Part shown: positions 18,628-26,535 of the stretch, in pieces | Position numbering within the stretch: the stretch's first letter is position 1 | Layout of the letters: each line of letters opens with the position of its first letter | Origin: an uncultured Desulfobacteraceae bacterium | Lineage (GTDB): Bacteria > Desulfobacterota > Desulfobacteria > Desulfobacterales > UBA5852 | Assembly (NCBI GenBank): GCA_913060875.1 | Contig: CAJXSL010000005.1 | Coordinates: forward strand, 1-64,000 | DNA length: 64,000 nt | Direction of reading: 5' to 3' | Notes under the pieces: model-generated | Told to the model about the DNA's origin: nothing | The model's input: only the letters and a program-made list of their open reading frames with translations | Databases searched by the model: none | Program-made: the position numbers and the translations under genes

Positions 18628-18927
18628 ACACAACTCCTCGTTCAATCCACAACATATGGTGCCTTCTTTTCATAGAACATACCATATCATGAAATCAACC
18701 TAAATCAAACCGCCGGTCTCAATTATTGCGGGAAACCAACCGGTAGTGCCGACAGTATACCAACAGCGCGTTAAGGAAGCGTTAGGAAGGGTAAATGATC
18801 GTTCCCAGGCTTGATTTCCACCTCATATCCGAATTAAATCAGGTCAGACAAAGCGTCGGCGCCACCAGGAACCGACCATAGGGTCGTGCCCGGCTCGATT
18901 CCCCACCCCCTGACCGCGAGGTGATCT

Positions 18928-19611
18928 TTGCGAGACGACAACGAATTGAATGTTTTTTTAAGGCCTTCCGAAACCATCGACAGCGACCATAAAACCATCC
19001 GGGACTTTGCCCATAACCATACGACCGGGGCGAAATCACCGGAGGCCAACGCGATGGCGCTATTTTATGCGGTCCGGGATGGTATCCGCTACGACCCCTA
19101 CGCCATCGATTTAAGCATCGAAGGCCTGCGGGCCAGCACCACCCTGTCCACAGGCCGGGGGTGGTGTGTTCCCAAAGCCGTCCTGCTGGCGGCCGCCTGC
19201 CGGGCGGTGAAAATCCCCGCGCGCCTGGGCTTTGCCGATGTCCGCAACCACCTGTCCACCGCCCGCATGCGGGAACAGATGCAGACCGACGTTTTTTTCT
19301 GGCACGGCTATACCGCCATCCACCTGAACGGCATCTGGCTCAAGGCCACCCCCGCTTTCAATATTGAACTCTGTGAAAAATTCCGGCTGAAACCCCTTGA
19401 GTTCGATGGCCAAACCGACGCGATCTATCATGCCTTCGACCTGGACGGAAACCGCCACATGGACTACCTCGGCTACCGCGGCGAGTTTGTGGATGTGCCC
19501 ATCGACAGCATCCGGGAAACGTTCCAGGAAAAATACACCATGATGGATCCTGGTCCACATGCGGATTTCGAAACGGATGTGGCCTTGGAGACCCCTAACC
19601 CGGGAGCATAA
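18928..19611 (+). CDS. Transglutaminase-like cysteine protease-fold protein
   Basis: A 227-residue stand-alone transglutaminase-like protein. The nucleophile Cys lies in GRGWCVPKAVLLAAACRA, which matches the usual GxCxxxA helix. The His lies in WHGYTAIHLNGIWLKATPAF. The Asp normally found in the following DPT motif is replaced by an ATP tripeptide, which seems characteristic of this subgroup. Start is TTG 18928, preceded by GAGGTGA. The gene ends three bases before the methylenetetrahydrofolate reductase start, so the two are almost certainly cotranscribed. Its substrate and its relation to folate metabolism are unknown. Confidence 0.8.
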   Translation: MRDDNELNVFLRPSETIDSDHKTIRDFAHNHTTGAKSPEANAMALFYAVRDGIRYDPYAIDLSIEGLRASTTLSTGRGWCVPKAVLLAAACRAVKIPARLGFADVRNHLSTARMREQMQTDVFFWHGYTAIHLNGIWLKATPAFNIELCEKFRLKPLEFDGQTDAIYHAFDLDGNRHMDYLGYRGEFVDVPIDSIRETFQEKYTMMDPGPHADFETDVALETPNPGA

Positions 19612-19614
19612 GCC

Positions 19615-20439
19615 ATGTCGAAATCCACCCTTTTCGAAAAAAACTTTTTCATTTCCATCGAGGTCGTACCGCCGGCCGGTGCCGACGCCGGGCCTCTGTT
19701 GGCCGAACTGGCAGCGCTGGAAGAGCTTGCCATCGATGCCTTCAGCGTGGCCACCAACCCCGTGGCCAAGCCGCGTATGAGCGCCATGGCCCTATGTGCC
19801 CTGATCCAGCAGCGCACAAGCCGTGCCGCCGTTCTTCACTGCACCACCCGCGATCACAACCGCCTGAGCCTGCAAGGGCTCTTGTGGGGGGCTCGCGCCC
19901 TGGGCATCGAAACCGTACTGGTCACCACCGGCGATTTCGTATCCCTGAGGGATCGAGCCACCACATCGGACGTGCGCGACATCGATCTTTTCGGGCTGCT
20001 GGCCATGGCGACCGAGGCCGGCATGCAGGCCGGCGTCGTCCTCGACCCCCGCCCTGAAGCCGACGGATTGCCGCACGCCGTGGAGCGTCTGGCCCGCAAG
20101 GTGGATGCCGGCGCCCGCTTCGTCGTTACCCAACCGGTCTATGACCAGGCATCGGCCGACGCCCTTGCCAATGCGGTGCAGAAAATTGACATCCCGCTCA
20201 TCATGGGCATCCTGCCCCTGCGAACACCGCGGCATGCGAATTTTCTGCACGACAAGGTGGCGGGCATTGCCGTGCCGAAGCCATTGCGCGACCGTATGCA
20301 CCGGGCCGAAGACCCGATTGCCGAAGGCATCGCCATCGCCCGGGAAAACCTGGCCCTGGCCCGCGAACGCTTTGCCGGAGCCTGCATCATGCCGCCCTTC
20401 GATCACTATGAGATCATGCCGGCCATCCTGGCCCCTTGA
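19615..20439 (+). CDS. Methylenetetrahydrofolate reductase family protein
   Basis: A 274-residue TIM-barrel flavoprotein of the MTHFR family, which reduces 5,10-methylene-THF to 5-methyl-THF. Visible patterns are the N-terminal FFISIEVVPPAGAD (catalytic Glu in EVVPP), LHCTTRDHNRLSLQ, VLVTTGDF, ARFVVTQPVYD, PLIMGILPL and the C-terminal FDHYEIMPAIL. It is slightly short for MetF (~295) and the central loop looks reduced. No MetV-type zinc-finger partner is seen. It supplies methyl groups for methionine synthesis or the Wood-Ljungdahl pathway. The TGA stop overlaps the left end of the repeat at 20439-20558. Confidence 0.86.
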   Translation: MSKSTLFEKNFFISIEVVPPAGADAGPLLAELAALEELAIDAFSVATNPVAKPRMSAMALCALIQQRTSRAAVLHCTTRDHNRLSLQGLLWGARALGIETVLVTTGDFVSLRDRATTSDVRDIDLFGLLAMATEAGMQAGVVLDPRPEADGLPHAVERLARKVDAGARFVVTQPVYDQASADALANAVQKIDIPLIMGILPLRTPRHANFLHDKVAGIAVPKPLRDRMHRAEDPIAEGIAIARENLALARERFAGACIMPPFDHYEIMPAILAP

Positions 20440-20558
20440 CGGTTTCGTGAATCGCCCAATATTGGCGTTATACGGCGCTCCTCGTCAGTACGGCGTACCG
20501 ATGTACGTCTCCCTCCTCGAAACGGGCACGTCGTATCTTAAACGATTCACGAAACCGT
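20439..20558 (-). repeat. Structured intergenic repeat family A, copy 3 (inverted orientation)
   Basis: Perfect 16-bp inverted arms ACGGTTTCGTGAATCG (20439-20454) and its complement (20543-20558) enclose a degenerate family A core in reverse orientation. It contains GGCGTAC-cgat-GTACGTC and the AATATTGGCGTTATACGGC end. The element begins within the stop codon of the MTHFR gene, as copy 2 does for its neighbour. Confidence 0.8.
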
Positions 20559-20583
20559 TGATGGGGTAACAAAGGAGAAGAAC

Positions 20584-20826
20584 ATGCCGCACGTTATTGT
20601 CAAATGGTATCCCGGAAGATCTCAGGACCAGAAGGAAGCGTTGGCCCGGGCCATCACGGATGATATTGTTGCCATCGGCGGTTGCGCCGAAAGATCGGTT
20701 TCTGTGGCCATTGAAGAGATCACACCTGAAGATTGGCCCGAAGCTGTATACAAACCCGATATTCTGGGGAAAGAAGATACATTGGTACGCAAGCCCGGCT
20801 ATAATCCTTTTGATGAAACCACCTAA
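20584..20826 (+). CDS. 4-oxalocrotonate tautomerase-family protein
   Basis: An 80-residue tautomerase. After removal of Met the N-terminal residue is Pro (MPHVIVKWYPGRS), the catalytic base of the 4-OT superfamily. The beta-alpha-beta unit ends VSVAIEEITPEDW. A strong AAAGGAG precedes the ATG. The C-terminal extension (DILGKEDTLVRKPGYNP) is typical of a longer 4-OT subgroup. The physiological substrate is unknown. It lies alone between repeats of families A and C. Confidence 0.85.
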   Translation: MPHVIVKWYPGRSQDQKEALARAITDDIVAIGGCAERSVSVAIEEITPEDWPEAVYKPDILGKEDTLVRKPGYNPFDETT

Positions 20827-20901
20827 TCGAATCGGATGCTGCATTCCTTGTTAAGACCAGCCGACGAAAGAGAAGGATAAACTTTTTGTCGGGTTTTGAT
20901 T

Positions 20902-21088
20902 CCCTTTGTCACGAGGCCAGCGCGTCGGAGCTGCGGCCGATAAAGACGCGGCGACTGTCTGAGCCCCGTGATAAGCGGGGCGAGTTTCGGCGCGTCCGAC
21001 CGCAGCTCCGACGCGCTGGCGGACCCGAAGGGCTCGTGACAGGGCGCCTTCTTTTGGTTACTTTTCTTCGGCGTTGAAGAAAAGTAAC
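20902..21088 (+). repeat. Nested-palindrome repeat family C, copy 2
   Basis: The clearest copy of the family. It has outer arms CCCTTTGTCACGAG/CTCGTGACAGGG, a perfect 21-bp arm pair at 20916-20936 and 21000-21020, the shared core GCGGCGACTGTCTGAGCCCC, and a small hairpin in GCCCCGTGATAAGCGGGGC. A separate hairpin follows at 21057-21088 with 13-bp arms GTTACTTTTCTTC/GAAGAAAAGTAAC. It accounts for nearly all of the 350-base gap between the tautomerase and aminotransferase genes. Confidence 0.85.
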
Positions 21089-21173
21089 ATTTCAAAAAAT
21101 CTCCTTAACAAAACGACAATATCTTCTCTACAGCCATTATAAGCATACCTAAAATTAATCTGAGGATAAAACG

Positions 21174-22364
21174 ATGCCAATCCCCCCCTTTGAACTGGAA
21201 CGCTACTTTGCCCGCTACGAATTCTCCGCCCGCTATCTTCTATCCAGTTCGGACTGCGAAGCCATGGCCATGCAGGACCTCCTGGACATGGCCGATGATA
21301 GCACCCGATCCTTATGGGAGGATTTGAAACTGGGCTACACCGAAAGTGCGGGGCATCCGCTCCTGCGGCAAGCCATTAGCGGAACTTACCCCGGCCTTCA
21401 TTCCGATGATACCCTGGTGGTGACACCCGAGGAAGGGATCTTCCTTGCCATGCACGCCCTGCTCAAACCGGGCGACCATGTTGTCGCCACCTTTCCCGGC
21501 TACCAGTCCCTGTATGAAATTCCCCGGACCATCGGCTGCCGGATGGATTTCTGGAAGCCCGCGGAGGGGCATGAATGGCAATTCGAACTGGACCGTCTGG
21601 AAGCACTTTTGCAACCGGACACCCGACTGGTGGTCGTCAATTTCCCCCACAACCCCACCGGCGCACTGCTGCCGCCGGACACATTTAGATCACTGGTCGA
21701 TCTGCTGCGTCACAGGGGCATTTATCTTTTCAGTGACGAAATGTACCGGCACCTCGAGATCGAGCCCGGCGCCATCCTGCCGGCCGCCTGTGAGGCCTAC
21801 GAAAAAGCGGTGACCCTCTCCGGTCTTTCCAAAGCCTATGGTTTGCCCGGGCTGCGCATCGGCTGGCTGGCCTCCCGGGACCGGGAATTCCTTGCAAGGA
21901 CGGCCCGTCTCAAAGACTACACCACCATCTGCAATAGTGCCCCGAGTGAAGTGTTGGGCATCATAGCCCTGGCCAATCGCCAAACCATCATCAACCGCCA
22001 GCAGGTGCGCATCCGGGCCAACCTGGACGTGCTGGAAACATTCATGGCCGCGCATGGAACGATTTTTCGCTGGAGAAGGCCGGCCGGGGGCTCGATCGGC
22101 TTCCCCGGATTCCTTCGGCCCGAGGGGGCCGAGGCCTTCTGTGAAAGATTGGTGGAACAAGCAGGCATCATGCTGCTGCCGTCAACCCCATTTCAATACG
22201 GCGACAAACACGTGCGCATCGGCTTCGGCCGGGACAACCTGCCGGAGGTGTTGCAGCGGCTGAGCGATTATCTGGCCGGGCTGTCTGGGTATATATCCGG
22301 GCCCGGAGGAACCGGCTTTGGGTTCCCCCTGGAAGGGGGATGCTCCAATCACGAGAAACAATAG
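21174..22364 (+). CDS. PLP-dependent aminotransferase, class I/II, with repeat-encoded C-terminus
   Basis: A 396-residue fold-type I aminotransferase. The PLP lysine is Lys220 in LSGLSKAYGLPGLRIGW. FPHNPTGALL (Asn160), FSDEMYRHLE (Asp188, Tyr191) and the Arg of HVRIGFGR complete the active site. The closest general pattern is that of class I/II enzymes including capreomycidine-synthase-like ones; the substrate is not assignable. Residues ~373-396 (beginning YISGPGG and ending SNHEKQ) are encoded by repeat family B, whose 82-bp unit recurs at 37605-37686. The native enzyme probably ended near SDYLAGLSG. The stop abuts the repeat's hairpin. Confidence 0.85.
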   Translation: MPIPPFELERYFARYEFSARYLLSSSDCEAMAMQDLLDMADDSTRSLWEDLKLGYTESAGHPLLRQAISGTYPGLHSDDTLVVTPEEGIFLAMHALLKPGDHVVATFPGYQSLYEIPRTIGCRMDFWKPAEGHEWQFELDRLEALLQPDTRLVVVNFPHNPTGALLPPDTFRSLVDLLRHRGIYLFSDEMYRHLEIEPGAILPAACEAYEKAVTLSGLSKAYGLPGLRIGWLASRDREFLARTARLKDYTTICNSAPSEVLGIIALANRQTIINRQQVRIRANLDVLETFMAAHGTIFRWRRPAGGSIGFPGFLRPEGAEAFCERLVEQAGIMLLPSTPFQYGDKHVRIGFGRDNLPEVLQRLSDYLAGLSGYISGPGGTGFGFPLEGGCSNHEKQ

Positions 22365-22560
22365 GCGTCAGAAGACAGAATTCAGGAGCCAGAAGGATTT
22401 TGATGTCGCTTCGCTCCGTCTTTTATAAAAGATCGACTGCGCCGAAGGCGAAAACCTTATTCTGAATTCTGGATTCTGACGCCTGAATTCCGATACGACG
22501 ATTACGGCGGAGCCAATTATCTCTGACCTGGCCCAGAGGACCAAGTTTTCTGGACCAAAT
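22289..22560 (+). repeat. Dispersed repeat family B, copy 1
   Basis: Bases 22289-22370 match 37605-37686 nearly base for base, and 22315-22560 match 35151-35347. The middle is an imperfect inverted repeat (22364-22483, arms starting GGCGTCAGAAGACAGAATTC). Relative to the 35.2 kb copy it carries an extra 52 bases (22397-22448) flanked by the direct repeat GAAGG. The element starts inside the aminotransferase coding region and ends 11 bases before the DUF885 start codon. Confidence 0.88.
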
Positions 22561-22571
22561 ACAAAGGGCTT

Positions 22572-24140
22572 ATGACACTGAAGCCATCACATTCATCCAT
22601 AGCCCCTCTGGCCGAAGCCGTTTTCCAGCGGCTGGCCCGGCAGTTTCCGGTGTGCATGGCCAGCGACGAATTCCATTTCTTCCCCCAGGTACGGGCTGAT
22701 CAGAGCGAAGCCGACGTTTGGGATGATTTCTCGCCGGACGCCCTCCAGGCCCTCGACCGCGAGTTGGCGCTGTGGCTCGGGCAACTGGACGATATGGAAA
22801 CCCAGCCGGTCACGCAAGATGACCGTATCGACGCCGATACGTTGAAAACCGCTCTCACTACCCTGCGCGAACAATTGACCGACGTGGGTATGCACCGCAC
22901 CCAGCCCACCTGGTATCTTACCATCCTCGGTATTGGTCTGGCGGAATCCGTGTCCGGGAAGCCGGGCGAGTTCGAGGACCGCCTGCGCAACCTGCCCCGC
23001 TTTCTGGATCAGGCCCGCCAAAACCTCCCGCGGATTCCAAGGCTTTACCGCGATCTCGGGTGCGAGATGGTCCGGGAACTGCTGCCCTGGCTGCAAAACC
23101 TGCCAACCGCTAAACGTCTTCGAACGGCATCCGCGGAAAGTTTGTCGGCCTTCGGCCGGCATCTGGAAACCATCCCCGTAACAGAAGATTTCCTCCCGGA
23201 GCGCGATCTTTACGAGCGCATCGCGCACCGCCACATGCGCTGTGCCATGAGCACCGACGATATCCGGCAGGCCCAGGCGGATGAAATCCAGGAAACCCGA
23301 TCCCGGCTGATCGACCTGAGCCGTCGCCTCGCCCCGGGTTCATCATGGCAGGAAGCCGTGGCAAGCCTGCCGACGGCCACACCATCCCCCGCCGGTATCA
23401 GCGTCTTGTATCAGGAGGCCATCACCGACCTGGCCGCTCATTGTGCCGACCTGGGGCTGGTCACCCCCGCTTTCCTTGAACGCTGTCCGGTGCGGGTCGA
23501 ACCGATCCCGGATTTTATGCAGCCGGTGCGCAGCAACGCCGCCTACAGCATGACGGCGGGCCATCCCCCCCGGGGCGGCACTTTCTACATCATGGAAGCC
23601 GCCCGCAAATCCGCTGCCCCGGTCGATTATCGCCTGCTGACCGCCCATGAAACCTTTCCGGGGCATCACCTGCTGGACAACCGGCGCTGGGAGCAGGCAC
23701 GACCGGTCCGCCGCCATGTGGAGTATCCTCTGTTTTACGAAGGCTGGGCCAGCTTCAGCGAAGAACTGCTGTTCGCGACCGGCTATTTCCACACTCCCAC
23801 CGATCACTTATTGATGGCCAAACGCCGTTTCTGGCGGGCCCTGCGCGGCCGGGTCGACCTGGAGATCCACACGCGCCGCCGCAGTCTGGATCAGGCCGCC
23901 GCGCTGATGACGGCCAACGGCCTGCCGGCCAAACAGGCCAATGCCATGGTCCGGCGTTACGTCCTCAAACCGGGCTATCAACTGGCGTACACCATGGGAC
24001 GGCGACGGTTTAAACGACTTTACGACCGCTGCGGGAAATCACCATCCTCGCCGGCAGAGTTCGCCGCCCGGATTCTATCGGTGGGCGAAATCCCGTTTCA
24101 TCATCTTGAAGCGGCCTTACCCCCCTCGGGGTTGTCTTGA
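22572..24140 (+). CDS. DUF885 family protein (putative metallopeptidase)
   Basis: A 522-residue protein of the DUF885 family, helical and predicted zinc-dependent. The signature HETFPGHHLLD gives His359, Glu360 and His365, and the downstream EGWASFSEELL gives Glu390, the probable third ligand. Length is usual for the family. No signal peptide is evident at the N-terminus, so a cytosolic location is likely. It precedes the ATP-grasp gene on the same strand with an 85-base gap; the possibility that it trims a peptide made by that enzyme is inference. The family B repeat lies directly upstream and must contain or replace its promoter. Confidence 0.82.
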   Translation: MTLKPSHSSIAPLAEAVFQRLARQFPVCMASDEFHFFPQVRADQSEADVWDDFSPDALQALDRELALWLGQLDDMETQPVTQDDRIDADTLKTALTTLREQLTDVGMHRTQPTWYLTILGIGLAESVSGKPGEFEDRLRNLPRFLDQARQNLPRIPRLYRDLGCEMVRELLPWLQNLPTAKRLRTASAESLSAFGRHLETIPVTEDFLPERDLYERIAHRHMRCAMSTDDIRQAQADEIQETRSRLIDLSRRLAPGSSWQEAVASLPTATPSPAGISVLYQEAITDLAAHCADLGLVTPAFLERCPVRVEPIPDFMQPVRSNAAYSMTAGHPPRGGTFYIMEAARKSAAPVDYRLLTAHETFPGHHLLDNRRWEQARPVRRHVEYPLFYEGWASFSEELLFATGYFHTPTDHLLMAKRRFWRALRGRVDLEIHTRRRSLDQAAALMTANGLPAKQANAMVRRYVLKPGYQLAYTMGRRRFKRLYDRCGKSPSSPAEFAARILSVGEIPFHHLEAALPPSGLS

Positions 24141-24225
24141 TACATTTTCAAGGGTAAACTGACGCCAGCAAGCCCGCTTGTGATTCCCAATGCCCTGTCA
24201 GGGCCCAGCCGGCAGGAGGTCATCC

Positions 24226-25617
24226 GTGTCCAGTTTCTTTGGTGCCCATTCGGAATGGAACCTTGGCAGTCCCGGAGGATGGGACTACCAGCGCACGACC
24301 CAGGAGATCGCCCGCGTCGTCTGGGATAAACTCGCTCGCCTAGCCCCCAGCGGTGTGGCCCTGGACTTCGACCACCCCCTCCTCTGTCCGGTGGCAGGGT
24401 TTGTCGACATGCTGGAGGGCGTCCTGCGCCATCGCAGCGGCAGCGATACCGGTCTTGTGGCCGTGGTGGCGGAAGAAGAAACCCTGGACAACGTCACGGA
24501 AAACATCAACCTGGCCCGCCGCCTGGATCGGCTGGAAGGTATTACCGGCATCCTGGCCGCCCCCCATGAATTCGAGCTGCACAAGGGCGTATGCTGCCAT
24601 CAGGGCCGTCCGGTGTCCCTGGTCTTCATGGATTTCAACAACGACGTCTTCCTGAAATTGCACCGCCAGAACGATCTCAGCCCGCTCATGCAGGCCATCC
24701 GGGAAAACCGGGTTCTCAATCCCAGGGGCACCGAGCCGATCAACGTCAAAAGCATGTTCGAAGTCATCACGGGCGAGCATGCCCATCGCTTCGATCCCGA
24801 AACGGTTCGCCGCACCCCCTGGACCCGTCGTTTCTTCCCCCGCAGGACCATTGGGCCGCAGGGGGAATCCATCCCGGATCTGGTGGAATGGGCCCGACAT
24901 AACTGGGACGACCTGGTGCTGAAACCCGAACGGGGCTATTCGGGTATCGGCGTCAAGGTCGGTGGCGTCAACCCCGATGCCGACGCCGCCATTGCCCAGG
25001 CCCTGGATAAGGGCGGCTATATCCTGCAAGCCAAGGTGCCCCTTCCCCTTTGGGCGGAAACCATGGTGGAAATCGACCATGCCGCCCAACAGGCGATTGC
25101 CGTCCCGCGCCAGACCGATTTCCGCTGTCTGGTGGGGCCGGACCGCACTTTCGGCTTCCTGTGCCGCTATGGCGATGTGCCCACCAATGTGGGCAGCGGC
25201 GGCGGGGTGCAGCCCCTGGCCGTCCTGCAATCCGACATGACCGTCAAAGAGGCCGTCGACCGGATCAACGACAGCATCATGGGCATCGATTATGCCGATC
25301 TGGCCGAAGTGGAAGCACAGCAGCACGCCCTGGCCCTGGCGGAAAAATTCACCTATCTGCTGGGCCCCATCAAAATCGCCCTGCGCCCGCGCATCGTCAC
25401 CCGGGAACAAATCCATGACCTGAAACGCTATGGCACGGCCATGTGGAACGACAGCCGGCAACTGGAGAACATGTGGATGGCCGGCGAAATCGACGACTAC
25501 ATCACCATCGAACCCGAGGAGCTGGCCATCGCCCGCCTGCAGCCCTGGAAAGGCGGCCCCGCCATATTTGCAGCGGATGGTTTGTTCAGCTTCGGCGCGC
25601 ACCCGGAGGCGTCATGA
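24226..25617 (+). CDS. Circularly permuted ATP-grasp-like ligase
   Basis: A 463-residue protein not assignable to a characterised family. The second half carries the ATP-grasp-like motif DLVLKPERGYSGIGVKVGG (nucleotide-binding Lys plus glycine loop). Before it, INVKSMFEVITGEHAHRF and RTPWTRRFF resemble the KxLF and PWT elements of circularly permuted ATP-grasp enzymes (peptide and glutathionylspermidine synthetase-like). VGSGGGVQPLAVL near residue 325 is a likely active-site loop. Start is GTG 24226, with GGAGG six bases upstream. Its stop overlaps the methyltransferase start as ATGA, so the two proteins are translationally coupled and probably work on one product. An ATP-dependent amide- or peptide-bond ligase is the best guess. 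Confidence 0.6.
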   Translation: MSSFFGAHSEWNLGSPGGWDYQRTTQEIARVVWDKLARLAPSGVALDFDHPLLCPVAGFVDMLEGVLRHRSGSDTGLVAVVAEEETLDNVTENINLARRLDRLEGITGILAAPHEFELHKGVCCHQGRPVSLVFMDFNNDVFLKLHRQNDLSPLMQAIRENRVLNPRGTEPINVKSMFEVITGEHAHRFDPETVRRTPWTRRFFPRRTIGPQGESIPDLVEWARHNWDDLVLKPERGYSGIGVKVGGVNPDADAAIAQALDKGGYILQAKVPLPLWAETMVEIDHAAQQAIAVPRQTDFRCLVGPDRTFGFLCRYGDVPTNVGSGGGVQPLAVLQSDMTVKEAVDRINDSIMGIDYADLAEVEAQQHALALAEKFTYLLGPIKIALRPRIVTREQIHDLKRYGTAMWNDSRQLENMWMAGEIDDYITIEPEELAIARLQPWKGGPAIFAADGLFSFGAHPEAS

Positions 25618-26396
25618 CAATAGCCGTGGAACCCGACTGGTGGAAAACCCTCTTTGACGACATCTATCTTGTCACGGATGCCCGCACCGTGCGGGATGAT
25701 GCCCGCACCCGCCGTGAGATCGATCTCTTCAGCCGCCTGGTTCCGGTGGAAGCCGTGCATCGGGTCCTCGACCTTTGCGGGGGCCACGGGCGCCATACCC
25801 TCGAGTTGAAGCGCAGGGGCTGCGGCCCCTGCACTGTTCTGGATTACAGCCGGGTGCTCCTGGCGGAAGGCCATCAAACCGCCACCGAGGAAAACCTGCC
25901 CGTCGCCTTCATCCAGGGCGATGCCCGCTTCACCCCCCTGGCATCGGGCGCCTTCGACATCGTCCTGATTCTGGGCAACTCCCTGGGCTATCTGGCCGAT
26001 GAGGATGCTGACCTGCACATCCTCCAGGAAAGCCGGCGCCTGTTGGCCCCGGGCGGCCGCCTTTTGGTGGACGTCATGAATGGTGCCGCCGTACGACAAA
26101 ACCTGGCTCCCAACGCCTGGCATGAAATCGGCCCTGATGTGGTGGTCTGCCGCCAGCGGGAAATCCGGGGAAACCGGGTCTGCGCCCGGGAACTGGTCAT
26201 CAGCAAAGCCCGTGGCACCATCCGGGACGAAACCTACGGTATCCGCCTGTACGAACCCCGCCAATTGAGCGATCTGGTACACCGTGCCGGCTTTGCCGAT
26301 ATCCGGATCACCACCGATCAATCCGACCTTCATTCCCGGGAAGACCGCGGCTGCATGAATCACCGTCTGGTCGTCGATGCCCGCAAACCGGCTTGA
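25614..26396 (+). CDS. Class I SAM-dependent methyltransferase coupled to ATP-grasp protein
   Basis: A 260-residue methyltransferase. Motif I is VLDLCGGHGRHTLELK, with a ribose-binding Asp in VLDYSRVLLAEG. IQGDARFTPL, FDIVLILGNSLGYL and LLAPGGRLLVDVM follow in order. The C-terminal half (IRLYEPRQLSDLVHRAGFADI) is the usual substrate-side cap. The ATG overlaps the stop of the preceding ATP-grasp gene (ATGA), strong evidence for coordinated translation. It may methylate the ATP-grasp product, or the ATP-grasp enzyme may ligate a methylated acid; the order cannot be told. It ends the pair, and a separate promoter candidate lies before the next gene. Confidence 0.82.
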   Translation: MTIAVEPDWWKTLFDDIYLVTDARTVRDDARTRREIDLFSRLVPVEAVHRVLDLCGGHGRHTLELKRRGCGPCTVLDYSRVLLAEGHQTATEENLPVAFIQGDARFTPLASGAFDIVLILGNSLGYLADEDADLHILQESRRLLAPGGRLLVDVMNGAAVRQNLAPNAWHEIGPDVVVCRQREIRGNRVCARELVISKARGTIRDETYGIRLYEPRQLSDLVHRAGFADIRITTDQSDLHSREDRGCMNHRLVVDARKPA

Positions 26397-26464
26397 TCGT
26401 CGCCCATAGCTTTGGCCGAAGCCCTCCCAAGCCTCTTTTTTCAACCTTCCCTTCCATCTGCCGC

Positions 26465-26492
26465 TTGGCAAATTTATTCAGTGTGATATAGA
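26465..26492 (+). promoter_or_regulatory. Candidate sigma-70 promoter for the SBF-like carrier
   Basis: TTGGCA (26465-26470) and TATAGA (26487-26492) are separated by 16 bases, within the sigma-70 range, and lie 44 bases before the start codon at 26536. This would separate the carrier from the ATP-grasp/methyltransferase transcript, although read-through is possible. Confidence 0.5.
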
Positions 26493-26535
26493 AACTTTTT
26501 GGTCAATTTCCCATTGAATCGCAGGAGAACGTGCT

